Below are positions 1 through 7,907 of a stretch of 64,000 nt of DNA, in pieces (positions within the stretch are counted from its first letter, which is position 1; every line of letters begins with the position of its first letter). The position numbers and the translations under genes are program-made. The stretch is from Nocardia aurantia (GTDB lineage: Bacteria; Actinomycetota; Actinomycetes; Mycobacteriales; Mycobacteriaceae): contig NZ_WEGI01000012.1 of assembly GCF_009604425.1 (NCBI RefSeq), positions 186,001-250,000 on the forward strand, given 5' to 3'. Below the pieces are notes generated by a model. It saw only the letters and a program-made list of their open reading frames with translations, searched no databases and was not told where the DNA came from.

Positions 1-497
1 AGCGCGTTGACCCCGCCCTTGGAGGCGGAGTAGGCGGCCATGTACGGGTTCGAGCCGAACGCCGCGGTGGAGGAGAAGTTCACGATCACCGGGTGATCGG
101 ACTGCAACAGCTGCGGCAGGGCGGCCCGGCACATCAGGAAGGTTCCGGTCAGGTTCACGTTGATGACCTGGTTCCACAGGTCCAGCGACATTTCGTGGGT
201 GCGCGCGGCGCGCATGATGCCCGCGGCGTTGACCAGCACGTCCAGTCCGCCCAGATGGTCGGTGGCGGTCCCGCAGGCGGCCTGTGCGGAGTCCTGATCG
301 GAGATGTCGACGGCGACGGTCAGCAGCCGGTCGGCGTGGTCCGCCGCGGCCTCGACGGTCCCCTTCAGGCCCTGCTCATCGATGTCCCCGCCGACGACCC
401 GGGCGCCCTCCGCGAGCATCCGGAGGACGATGCCCCGGCCGATGCCCGAACCCGCCCCCGTGACCAGCACCCGTCGTCCGTCGTGTCTGCTCTCCAT
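1..497 (-). CDS. Short-chain dehydrogenase/reductase, 3' part cut by window edge
   Basis: This is the N-terminal 165 residues of a classical SDR oxidoreductase that reduces or oxidises a carbonyl/alcohol with NAD(P)(H). The cofactor motif TGAGSGIG is at residues 13-20. The NNAG-like motif reads NAAG near 90. The serine of FSS (about 142) and the YSASK pair (Tyr156, Lys160) form the catalytic set. The start is the ATG at 495-497. The gene continues beyond base 1, so the C-terminal substrate region is not visible and no substrate can be named. It diverges from the lipase genes. A KstR-like box lies upstream at 540-553, which hints at a steroid or lipid catabolic role (inference). Confidence 0.9.
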   Translation of the reverse strand, partial: MESRHDGRRVLVTGAGSGIGRGIVLRMLAEGARVVGGDIDEQGLKGTVEAAADHADRLLTVAVDISDQDSAQAACGTATDHLGGLDVLVNAAGIMRAARTHEMSLDLWNQVINVNLTGTFLMCRAALPQLLQSDHPVIVNFSSTAAFGSNPYMAAYSASKGGVNA

Positions 498-539
498 CGC
501 TCTGCCTCTTCCGTCGCTGCGACACCAACCCTCAGAAAC

Positions 540-553
540 TAGAACCAGTTTCA
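540..553. promoter_or_regulatory. KstR-like / TetR-type operator candidate
   Basis: The sequence TAGAACCAGTTTCA keeps the AAC-N2-GTT core of the KstR box, remembered as TAGAAC-N2-GTTCTA. It also sits inside a 6-bp inverted repeat, GAAACT and AGTTTC, separated by 6 bp. It lies 43 bp upstream of the SDR start, in the divergent gap. A lipid-responsive TetR repressor is the likeliest reader, but the regulator is not in this window. Confidence 0.4.
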
Positions 554-668
554 ATTGGCGTCAACGACATCCCGGTCGAGCGTCCGGAATCGGGAACTTT
601 CCGCGCTTTCTCCCCGATGCCCGCTATCCTTCGCCGGGGTTTTGCCGCCGACCGAAACGAGGTGTTCG

Positions 669-1838
669 ATGCCGGGCAGGTGGAAGCGCAAGATCGGGGC
701 CTGGGCGGTGATCGCCGGATGTGGGACGGCCGTGACGGTTGTCCCGGCCGCGAGCGTCCCCGCCGTAGCTGCTCCGTTGCCGGGTACCACCTCGGCGGTG
801 TTCGCGCAGCCGCCCGGATGGCACGGCATCGCCGACGGCTCGATCATCGACTACTGGACCTCGGGCTCGGACGGCGGTCCACGGCATGTCAGCGGGGCGC
901 TGTTCATCCCGCCGGGGAAGGCGCCGCCGCAGGGCTGGCCGATCGTCGCCTACGACCACGGCACCACCGGGATGGGCGCCCGTTGCGGCGGCATCACCGA
1001 CACCGCCAACGGGTCGGAGCGGGAGGACGAATTCCTGCAGTACTTCCTGTCCCGGGGCTTCGCGGTGGTCGCGCCCGACTACGTCGGCCTCGGCCGGTTC
1101 GACACCGGTCCGCACCCCTATCTGGAGATCCGGTCCGAGGCGGCGGCCACGATCGACCTGGTCCGCGCCGCGCGCACGGCGAATGCGCAACTGTCGCGCA
1201 CCTGGGCGGCGTTCGGCGCCTCGCAGGGTGGGCAGGCCGCGCTGGGCACCGCCCACCTGCAACAGACCACCGCACCCGACCTCGATTTCCGCGGCGTCGT
1301 CGCCGACGATCCGGAATCCGACGTGGAGAAGCTGATCATCGCGATCGGCGGCCCGGACACCCCGGATATCCCGCTGCTCAGCGGTCCCACAACGGGATTC
1401 GTCGCGATGATCCTCGCCGGGCTGCGCACCGCCCGGCCCGATCTGAACGTGAACAGCTACCTGACCCCCGAGGGCCGCACGCTGCTCGACGGGATCGAGA
1501 AGCTGTGCCTGTCCGACATCGCTACGCACACCGAGGGCATGAAGATCGGCTCGCTGCTGGCGCGCCCGCTCGGCGACGAGGACTTCCGCGACGCGCTGGC
1601 CGACTACATGGAGGTGCCGACCTCCGGCTACGACGAGCCGGTTCTGTTGCTGCTCAACGCGACCGACACCATCGTGCCGGCGCCGCTGCACGCGGTGCTG
1701 GCCGCGGAGATGGTCCTCGGCGGCGTGAGTCCCCGGATCGTCATCGGCGCCAACCGGCACACCCAGTTGAACGACCAGATGTGGGCGGCGATGGACGATT
1801 TCCTGGCGGGGATCACGGCCACGCCGCCGCGCCCGTAG
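669..1838 (+). CDS. Secreted triacylglycerol lipase-type alpha/beta hydrolase (copy 1)
   Basis: This 389-residue predicted exported ester hydrolase resembles the actinobacterial secretory lipase family. Residues 1-35 form a Sec signal: KRK, a hydrophobic stretch, and an AVAA cleavage site. The nucleophile elbow GASQG is at 183-187 (Ser185). A later NATDTIVP segment probably carries the acid and the C-terminal NRHTQLN the histidine. The ATG at 669 was chosen because the signal peptide begins there and the paralogue downstream starts in the same context, GGTGTTCGATG. The next gene is a close tandem paralogue. It probably releases fatty acids from host or environmental lipids (inference from family). 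Confidence 0.85.
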   Translation: MPGRWKRKIGAWAVIAGCGTAVTVVPAASVPAVAAPLPGTTSAVFAQPPGWHGIADGSIIDYWTSGSDGGPRHVSGALFIPPGKAPPQGWPIVAYDHGTTGMGARCGGITDTANGSEREDEFLQYFLSRGFAVVAPDYVGLGRFDTGPHPYLEIRSEAAATIDLVRAARTANAQLSRTWAAFGASQGGQAALGTAHLQQTTAPDLDFRGVVADDPESDVEKLIIAIGGPDTPDIPLLSGPTTGFVAMILAGLRTARPDLNVNSYLTPEGRTLLDGIEKLCLSDIATHTEGMKIGSLLARPLGDEDFRDALADYMEVPTSGYDEPVLLLLNATDTIVPAPLHAVLAAEMVLGGVSPRIVIGANRHTQLNDQMWAAMDDFLAGITATPPRP

Positions 1839-2175
1839 GCCACTGTCGCACGTCCCGTGCACTCGGCTCCGATTTCGCTGTGCGCGAAGGGGTTCGGCGG
1901 CGGAGACCGTCGAGTCCGATGCCCCTGTGCGCGAGAGGGCTCGGCGGCCGAGATTGTCGGCCCGACGTCCTTGTGCGCGAGGGAGTTCGGCGGCCGAGAT
2001 TGTCGGGCCCGACACCCTGTGCGCGAAGGGGTTCGACGGCCCGGACCGTACGGAGCCGGTGGCCGCGGAGTCTGCCGCCCGATTCACATGAATGCCGGTC
2101 GATTTCACCGATCTCTCACGAATGCCGGGTACGCTCCGCCGCAAAATCGTATCGGCGGTGGACTAGGGGTGTTCG
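1839..2175. other. Gap between the two lipase genes
   Basis: This 337-bp gap carries no convincing gene. Its main content is the 46-bp tandem repeat described separately. The last 100 bp must hold the start signals of lipase copy 2. Confidence 0.7.
1878..2062. repeat. Tandem 46-47 bp repeat, four copies
   Basis: Four imperfect units begin near 1878, 1925, 1971 and 2017 (periods 47, 46, 46). Each opens with YTGTGCGCGA, followed by a variant of GTTCGGCGGCCGAGA and a GTCGGRCCCGAC-like end. The middle two are the most alike. The reading frame is not kept between units (46 is not a multiple of 3), so a coding role is unlikely. Confidence 0.8.
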
Positions 2176-3321
2176 ATGCAGGTGCCCGGCGGGTGGCGAG
2201 TGCTGGCGGTCGCGACGGCGATGACGGCGGGAGTGGCGCTGGCGGGATCGAGCGGCCCCGCGACCGCCGCGCCAGCGGCCGGGACGGCGACCGCGGTGCT
2301 CCCGCAGCCCGACGGCTGGCACGGGACCTCCGGCGGTTCCGTCATCGAGTACCGGACCACCACCTGGGACGGGTCGGCGGTGGAAGCGAGTGGGGCGCTG
2401 TTCCTGCCGCCCGGCCCGGCGCCGGCCGGTGGCTGGCCGATCGCGGCGTACGACCATGGGACCTCCGGCATGGCCGCGAACTGCGGCGGCATCACCACCC
2501 CCGGCCCCGGAGCGACCCGCCAGGACGAATTCCTCCGGCACCTGCTGTCGCAGGGGTTCGCCGTCGTGGCGCCGGATTATCTCGGGCTCGGGCGGTTCGA
2601 CACCGGACCGCATCCGTACCTGGAGCTGCGGACCGAGGCGTCCGCGACCATCGATCTGGTCCGGGCCGCCCGGGAGAGCCATCCGGAACTGTCGCGCACC
2701 TGGATGGTGTTCGGCGGATCACAGGGCGGGCAGGCGGCGCTGGGCACCGCCCATCTGCAACAGACCACCGCTCCCGACCTCGATTTTCGTGGCGTGGTCG
2801 CGTTCGACCCGGAATCGGACGTGGAGAAACTGGTGACCGCCGCCCGGCCGGGTCTGCCGGATGTGCCCCTGCTGTCCGGCAACACCACCGGATTGATCGC
2901 GATGATGCTGGCGGGGTTGCGGAGTAGTCATCCGGAACTCGGCCTCGACAGCTATCTGACCCCGCGCGGACGGGACCTAGTCGACGCGGTGGGCGGGCTG
3001 TGCCTGCCCGCCGTCGGCGCCCGGGCCACGGGGATGGCGCTCGGAGACCTGTTCGCGCGGCCCCTCGACGACGATCGGATCCGGGCTGCCGTCGCCTCGT
3101 ACATGGCCGTGCCGACCAGCGGATACTCGGCGCCGGTGCTGCTGTTGCTGAATTCGGGCGATGTGGTCGTGCCGTCACCGCTGCACGCGCTGTTGTGCGC
3201 CGAGCTCACCGCCGGCGGGGTGTCCTTCCGGGTGGTGCCCGGCACCGGCGGGCACACCGAGTGGAATCCGCAGATGCGGGCGGCACTGGACGAATTCCTC
3301 GCCGCCGTCCGTAGCTCGTAG
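2176..3321 (+). CDS. Secreted triacylglycerol lipase-type alpha/beta hydrolase (copy 2)
   Basis: This 381-residue paralogue of the upstream lipase shares long identical stretches, such as LGRFDTGPHPYLE and TAHLQQTTAPDLDFRG. A Sec-type signal peptide spans about residues 1-32 (ATAAPA). The nucleophile elbow GGSQG is centred on Ser184. The C-terminal part keeps the NSGDVVVPS segment and the GGHTEWN histidine motif. It starts with ATG in the same GGTGTTCGATG context as copy 1. The pair looks like a recent tandem duplication of a secreted lipase or esterase. Substrates are unknown. Confidence 0.85.
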   Translation: MQVPGGWRVLAVATAMTAGVALAGSSGPATAAPAAGTATAVLPQPDGWHGTSGGSVIEYRTTTWDGSAVEASGALFLPPGPAPAGGWPIAAYDHGTSGMAANCGGITTPGPGATRQDEFLRHLLSQGFAVVAPDYLGLGRFDTGPHPYLELRTEASATIDLVRAARESHPELSRTWMVFGGSQGGQAALGTAHLQQTTAPDLDFRGVVAFDPESDVEKLVTAARPGLPDVPLLSGNTTGLIAMMLAGLRSSHPELGLDSYLTPRGRDLVDAVGGLCLPAVGARATGMALGDLFARPLDDDRIRAAVASYMAVPTSGYSAPVLLLLNSGDVVVPSPLHALLCAELTAGGVSFRVVPGTGGHTEWNPQMRAALDEFLAAVRSS

Positions 3322-3369
3322 CGGTATTCCCCCGAACCGCCGGAACGGGTGCTTGATACCTTGACGGGC

Positions 3370-4251
3370 ATGCCCGAATCCGTCGCCGCCGCTCGCGGCC
3401 AGGCCGAACTGCTCGGCCCGGCCGAGGTCCGCGTGCTGTCCGAACGGTTCGGGGTGCGGCCGACCAAACAACTCGGCCAGAACTTCGTGCACGACGCCAA
3501 CACCGTGCGGCGGATCGTGACGAGCGCGGGCGTCGGCCGCGACGACAGCGTGCTCGAGGTGGGCCCCGGTCTCGGCTCGCTGACGCTGGCCCTGCTGGAC
3601 GTCGTGGACCGCGTGATCGCCGTCGAGATCGACCCGATACTGGCCGGCCACCTGCCCGGGACGATCGCCGAGCGCGCCCCCGGGCTCGCCGAGCGGCTGA
3701 CCGTGGTGGAGGCCGACGCGCTGCGGGTCCGCGCCGCGGACCTGCCCGCCGCCCCGACCGCGCTGGTGGCCAACCTGCCCTACAACGTCGCGGTGCCGGT
3801 GCTGCTGCACCTGCTGGCCGAATTGCCTTGCCTCACAACGGCACTGGTGATGGTCCAGGCCGAGGTCGCCGACCGGCTGTCGGCGGCGCCGGGATCCCGG
3901 ATCTACGGCGTGCCGAGCGTGAAGGCCGGGTTCTTCGGCACCGTGCGGCGCGCGGGAGCCGTCGGCCGCCAGGTGTTCTGGCCGGTCCCGCAGGTCGAAT
4001 CCGGTCTGGTCCGCATCGACCGCTACCCCTCTGCACCCTGGTCCCTCGAACCGGCGCACCGGGAGCGGGTCTTCGCCGTGGTCGACGCGGCATTCGCCCA
4101 GCGCCGCAAGACATTACGCGCGGCCCTGGCCGGCTGGGCCGGTTCCCCGGCCGCCGCCGAACAGCGCCTCGTCGCCGCCGGAATCGATCCCACCGCCCGC
4201 GGCGAAACCCTCGACACCGCCGCCTTCGTCCGCCTCGCCGACACTCACTGA
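3370..4251 (+). CDS. ksgA: 16S rRNA (adenine1518/1519-N6)-dimethyltransferase KsgA
   Basis: KsgA (RsmA) dimethylates two adjacent adenines in the 3'-terminal helix 45 of 16S rRNA, using SAM, as a late check on 30S assembly. The 293-residue product has LGQNF (35-39), the SAM-binding GPGLG (65-69) and the catalytic NLPYN (135-139). The ATG at 3370 fits the family length; an in-frame start at 3349 would add seven residues. In mycobacteria ksgA lies directly upstream of ispE. Here a copper module on the opposite strand separates them. Confidence 0.93.
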   Translation: MPESVAAARGQAELLGPAEVRVLSERFGVRPTKQLGQNFVHDANTVRRIVTSAGVGRDDSVLEVGPGLGSLTLALLDVVDRVIAVEIDPILAGHLPGTIAERAPGLAERLTVVEADALRVRAADLPAAPTALVANLPYNVAVPVLLHLLAELPCLTTALVMVQAEVADRLSAAPGSRIYGVPSVKAGFFGTVRRAGAVGRQVFWPVPQVESGLVRIDRYPSAPWSLEPAHRERVFAVVDAAFAQRRKTLRAALAGWAGSPAAAEQRLVAAGIDPTARGETLDTAAFVRLADTH

Positions 4252-4793
4252 GTTTCACGCCGGTACCACCGCAGGCCGGGAACACGAGGATGGTCGGCCC
4301 CGGTCACACCTCTGCCTTTCAGCTCACTGCTCTCGCCGTGTGCGGGGTCCACATGGCCGGCCCGACGGTTCCCCTGCTCCGCCGACTGACTCGACCTCGC
4401 CGGTTGCCCGGTTGCGATGTGCCGCGTGCGAGATGCTGCGTGTTGTTGTGTGCGATGTGCTGCCTGCGCCTGCCATCTGCGCGTTACCGGTGCTTGCGAA
4501 GCCCCGGCCTCCGTCAGCCGACTCGCATCTGGGCCGTGTGCGGTAGTCGGTCCGGTGATGCATTCGCCATCCTCAGCTGACTGGCCCGGAGGGTTGCGTC
4601 CGGAGCACACGGCGAGCCGGTCGATCAGAGGCGGTGGATGTGTCACCGGACCAGCCGCGTGCCCGCGGTCCATGACGCTGGTGCTCCCATCAGCCGACTC
4701 GCTGTGGGGTCAAGGTCGGAGTGTTCGGGAGTCGGTGTGGCACGGCAGTCCTTGCCGGGAGGGAATGTGCCGGCGGGGGACTCCCGGTCGGGA
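4252..4793. other. 540-bp gap between convergent ksgA and copA, no gene seen
   Basis: No reading frame here has family resemblance or start signals. The stretch is rich in short TGCGATGTGCTGC-like words and has three loose copies of TCAGCYGACT near 4517, 4575 and 4697. No clear terminator hairpin was found. Confidence 0.5.
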
Positions 4794-7028
4794 TCAGCGG
4801 AAGGTGCGGAGGCGGAGGCTGTTGGTGACGACGAAGATGCTGGACAAGGCCATGGCGGCGCCGGCGAGCATCGGGTTCAGCAGGCCGGCGGCGGCCAGGG
4901 GTATGGCGGCGACGTTGTAGCCGAAGGCCCAGAACAGGTTCGAGCGGATCGTGCCAAGGGTGCGCCGGGACAGGCGAATGGCGGTGGCGACGGTGCGCAG
5001 GTCGCCGCGGACCAGGGTGATGTCGCCCGCCTCGATCGCGACGTCGGTGCCCGTGCCCATCGCCAGGCCCAGGTCGGCCTGGGCCAGAGCGGCCGCGTCG
5101 TTGACGCCGTCGCCGACCATGGCGACCACCTTGCCCTCGTCCTGCAATTGCTTGACCACGTCCAGCTTGCCGGCGGGCAGCACCTCGGCGATCACGTTTT
5201 CGATGCCGACCTGGTCGGCGACCGTGCGCGCGGTGGCGATGTTGTCGCCGGTCAGGAGGATCGGGGTGAGGCCGAGGGCGCGCAGTTCGGTGATCGCCTC
5301 GGCGCTGGTCGGTTTCACCGCGTCGGCGAGGACCAGGACGCCGCGGGCTGTTCCGTCCCAGGCGACCAGAACGGCGGTCCGGCCGGTGGATTCGGCGGCG
5401 GTCCGGGCGGCGGTCACCGCCTGCGGCTGGGCGATCGAATGCTCGTCCAGTAGTTCAGGGCGGCCGATGGTCACTTCGCGGCCGCCGACCGTGCCCTGCA
5501 CGCCTTTGCCGCCGTGATTGACGAAGTGCCGCACCGGTTCCCGGGGCAGGCCGCGATCGGTGGCCGCGGTGACGATCGCGCGCGCGACCGGATGTTCGGA
5601 GCCGTGCTCGACGGCCGCGGCGGTCGTCAGCAGATCGTCGGCGGTGACATCACCGACCGGGAGCACCTCGGCCAGGGACATCGTGCCGGTGGTGACGGTG
5701 CCGGTCTTGTCCAGCACCACCGTGTCGACGCGCCGGGTCGATTCCAGTACCTGCGGGCCCTTGATCAGGACACCCAGTTGCGCGCCGCGGCCGGTGCCGA
5801 CCAGCAGCGCGGTCGGAGTGGCCAGGCCGAGGGCACACGGACAGGCGATGATCAGCACCGCGACCGCCGCGCCGAACGCGGTGGTCGGGGCCACGCCGGT
5901 GCCCAGCCAGAAGCCCAGCGTCGCCACGGCCAGGGCGATCACGATCGGCACGAACACCCCGGCCACGCGATCGGCCAGCCGCTGCACCGGGGCCTTGCCG
6001 TGCTGGGCCTGCTCGACGAGTTTCGCCATCCGCGCCAGCTGGGTGTCGGCGCCGACCCGGGTGGCGCGCACGGTCAGCAGGCCGCCGATGTTCACGGTGG
6101 CGCCGACGACCGGATCGCCGGGACCCACCTCGACCGGTACCGATTCGCCGGTGAGCAGGCTCATGTCGACCGCCGAGGCACCGCTGTCGACGACGCCGTC
6201 GGTGGCCACCCGCTCGCCGGGCCGGACCACGAACCGGTCGCCGACCCGCAAGCGCTCCACCGGAATTCGTTCCTCGCGGTCGTCGCGCAGCACCGCGACG
6301 TCCTTGGCGCCCAATTCCAGCAGGGCGCGCAGGGCGGATCCGGCACGTTCCTTGGCCCGCGCCTCGAAATACCTTCCGGCGAGGACGAATACGATCACCC
6401 CGGCCGCGACCTCCAGGTAGATGTCGGAGGCGGCCGCGCCGCGATCGACCGCGAAACTGAAGCCGTGCCGCATCCCCGGCATCCCCGCGTCGCCGAGGAA
6501 CAGCGCGTAGAGCGACCAGGCGAAAGCCGAGAATGTGCCCAGAGAGATCAGGGTGTCCATGGTCGCCGTCGCGTGGCGCAGATTGACCCAGGCCGCGCGA
6601 TGGAACCCGGCGCCACCCCAGACCACCACCGGCGCCGCGAGCGTCAGCGACAGCCACTGCCAGTTGCGGAACTGCAATGCCGGGACCATCGCCATGAGGA
6701 CCACCGGCGCGGCCAGCGCCAGGCAGACGAGCAGCCGCTGCCGCAGCCGATCGGCCGCCGACTCCGGCGCGTTCTCCACCGTCTGCGAAGTGGCGGCCGG
6801 CGTGTGCACGGCCGCGGTGTAACCGGTCGCTACGACGGTGTCGATCAACTGCTGCGGTGTGACAGCCGGCGGATGGTCGACGGCCGCCTTCTCGGTGGCG
6901 TAGTTCACCGTCGCGGTGACGCCCTCGATCCGGTTCAGCTTCTTCTCGATGCGCGCCGCGCAGGAGGCGCAGGTCATGCCGCCGATGTCGAGTTCGATCA
7001 CCTGCGCGGCGGGCTCTCGCTCGCTCAC
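4794..7028 (-). CDS. copA: Copper-exporting P1B-type ATPase
   Basis: This 744-residue heavy-metal P-type ATPase pumps Cu(I) out of the cytoplasm using ATP. One N-terminal HMA domain carries GMTCASC (17-23). The actuator TGES is at 293-296, the transmembrane CPC copper site at about 396-398, the phosphorylated Asp440 in DKTGT, an SEHP motif follows, and GDGVND is near residue 625. The length and the single HMA domain suit the CopA/CtpA/CtpV class. The start overlaps the end of the upstream 65-aa peptide by 4 bp. The genes run copZ-like, peptide, copA, with two CsoR-type boxes upstream, so copper induction is likely. Confidence 0.95.
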   Translation of the reverse strand: MSEREPAAQVIELDIGGMTCASCAARIEKKLNRIEGVTATVNYATEKAAVDHPPAVTPQQLIDTVVATGYTAAVHTPAATSQTVENAPESAADRLRQRLLVCLALAAPVVLMAMVPALQFRNWQWLSLTLAAPVVVWGGAGFHRAAWVNLRHATATMDTLISLGTFSAFAWSLYALFLGDAGMPGMRHGFSFAVDRGAAASDIYLEVAAGVIVFVLAGRYFEARAKERAGSALRALLELGAKDVAVLRDDREERIPVERLRVGDRFVVRPGERVATDGVVDSGASAVDMSLLTGESVPVEVGPGDPVVGATVNIGGLLTVRATRVGADTQLARMAKLVEQAQHGKAPVQRLADRVAGVFVPIVIALAVATLGFWLGTGVAPTTAFGAAVAVLIIACPCALGLATPTALLVGTGRGAQLGVLIKGPQVLESTRRVDTVVLDKTGTVTTGTMSLAEVLPVGDVTADDLLTTAAAVEHGSEHPVARAIVTAATDRGLPREPVRHFVNHGGKGVQGTVGGREVTIGRPELLDEHSIAQPQAVTAARTAAESTGRTAVLVAWDGTARGVLVLADAVKPTSAEAITELRALGLTPILLTGDNIATARTVADQVGIENVIAEVLPAGKLDVVKQLQDEGKVVAMVGDGVNDAAALAQADLGLAMGTGTDVAIEAGDITLVRGDLRTVATAIRLSRRTLGTIRSNLFWAFGYNVAAIPLAAAGLLNPMLAGAAMALSSIFVVTNSLRLRTFR

Positions 7029-7222
7029 GGCCGATGTCCTTCGTGGTCGTGCCCCGGGCTCACCGGGGCGGTGGACCCCGGCGTTGCCGGGGCGACGGAA
7101 TGCGTATCGAGTGCGGGGGAGGGGGAACCGGGGTCGCCGACCAGAGCGCCGAGGCCGAATGCCGCAGCGAAGATCACCATGAGCCCGCCACCGAAAACGG
7201 TGAGCCGCAAACGATCACTCAT
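7025..7222 (-). CDS. Small single-pass membrane protein of the copper module
   Basis: This 65-residue protein has one transmembrane segment (about 7-29, LTVFGGGLMVIFAAAFGLGA) and a Pro/Ser-rich tail ending GHDHEGHRP. An excellent ribosome-binding site, GAAGGAGG, precedes the ATG at 7222 by about 6 bp. Its stop overlaps the copA start by 4 bp, so the two are translationally coupled. It resembles the N-terminus of longer actinobacterial copper-module membrane proteins but stops after the His-rich tip. A role in handing over or sensing periplasmic copper is inference. Confidence 0.75.
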   Translation of the reverse strand: MSDRLRLTVFGGGLMVIFAAAFGLGALVGDPGSPSPALDTHSVAPATPGSTAPVSPGHDHEGHRP

Positions 7223-7541
7223 ACCTGCCTCCTTCGCTGTGCCGTCGGCTCCACTGCGCCGCCCACTTCGATCCCCGTCCCGCGCCTGTTCCGGACCCCG
7301 GCCCCGCGCTGTGCCGCGGCCGCCGGTCACAAATGAGCCGTACTGCCGGTCCGACCCGAGTTAAGGGTTCTGTCGAGCGGAGCGGGCCGACGCGACGATT
7401 CTGCCGCCCGGCTGACTCAGTGCCCAGGCATCGCACACCGTGTTCGGTGTGCGTCAGCGGGGTGCCTAGGTGGGGGCGTTGTGCAGCCGCCGATACCGAG
7501 TCACGCCCGCCCCGGTGCGGTCGTGGCCGACCGTGGACTGC
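7223..7541. other. Spacer inside the copper module
   Basis: This 319-bp gap lies between the copZ-like gene and the 65-aa peptide. No gene, hairpin or operator was recognised. It is long enough to hold a second promoter for the peptide-copA pair. Confidence 0.4.
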
Positions 7542-7751
7542 TCACGCGTCCGCGAGCCGGTATCCGGCCTCGTCGACGGCGGCGACAACCGCCGCGGTGT
7601 CGATCGCTTCGGCGGATTCGACCTGGACGCGGCCGCTCTCGAGGTCGACGTCGACAGCGGTGACGCCGGGGATGCCCGCGATCTCCTTGCGGACGGACGC
7701 CACGCAGTGGCCACAGGTCATGCCGGTGACGGTGTAGGTGCTGGTGGCCAT
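7542..7751 (-). CDS. copZ: CopZ-like heavy-metal-associated copper chaperone
   Basis: This 69-residue single-domain HMA protein binds Cu(I) through GMTCGHC (Cys13, Cys16) and should deliver it to the HMA domain of CopA. It has the full beta-alpha-beta-beta-alpha-beta length, with VDLESGRVQV and a C-terminal AGYRL segment. The ATG at 7751 is preceded by GAGGAG. The CsoR-type boxes at 7768-7787 and 7803-7821 lie immediately upstream, so it is the first gene under copper control. Confidence 0.93.
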   Translation of the reverse strand: MATSTYTVTGMTCGHCVASVRKEIAGIPGVTAVDVDLESGRVQVESAEAIDTAAVVAAVDEAGYRLADA

Positions 7752-7767
7752 GACGGACTCCTCGCGC

Positions 7768-7787
7768 TATACGGTATGGGGGTATCT
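7768..7787. promoter_or_regulatory. CsoR-type copper operator, proximal box
   Basis: The plus strand reads TATACGGTATGGGGGTATCT. On the other strand this gives GATACCCCCATACCG, close to the G/C-tract-centred CsoR box flanked by GTAT/ATAC. It lies 17 bp upstream of the copZ start. Confidence 0.6.
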
Positions 7788-7802
7788 GAGTACAGCCACG
7801 AA

Positions 7803-7821
7803 GATACCCCCCATGGGTACC
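7803..7821. promoter_or_regulatory. CsoR-type copper operator, distal box
   Basis: GATACCCCCCATGGGTACC is a near palindrome with the ATACCCCCC...GGGTA pattern of CsoR operators. It is the better of the two boxes, 35 bp from the first. No csoR gene lies in this window. Confidence 0.7.
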
Positions 7822-7907
7822 TGCGTGCAAGCGGTCCCGCAGCCCGCTCGGCCGGGCGGGGCAGGTGTGGCGGCGGGTGTCGGTCCCGCCAACTACCCTT
7901 ATGGCTC

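Noticed and set aside
1878..2062. CRISPR array
   Set aside because: Direct tandem 46-bp units with no spacers.
5514..7364. 616-codon plus-strand frame opposite copA
   Set aside because: Antisense shadow; composition typical of complementary high-GC frames.
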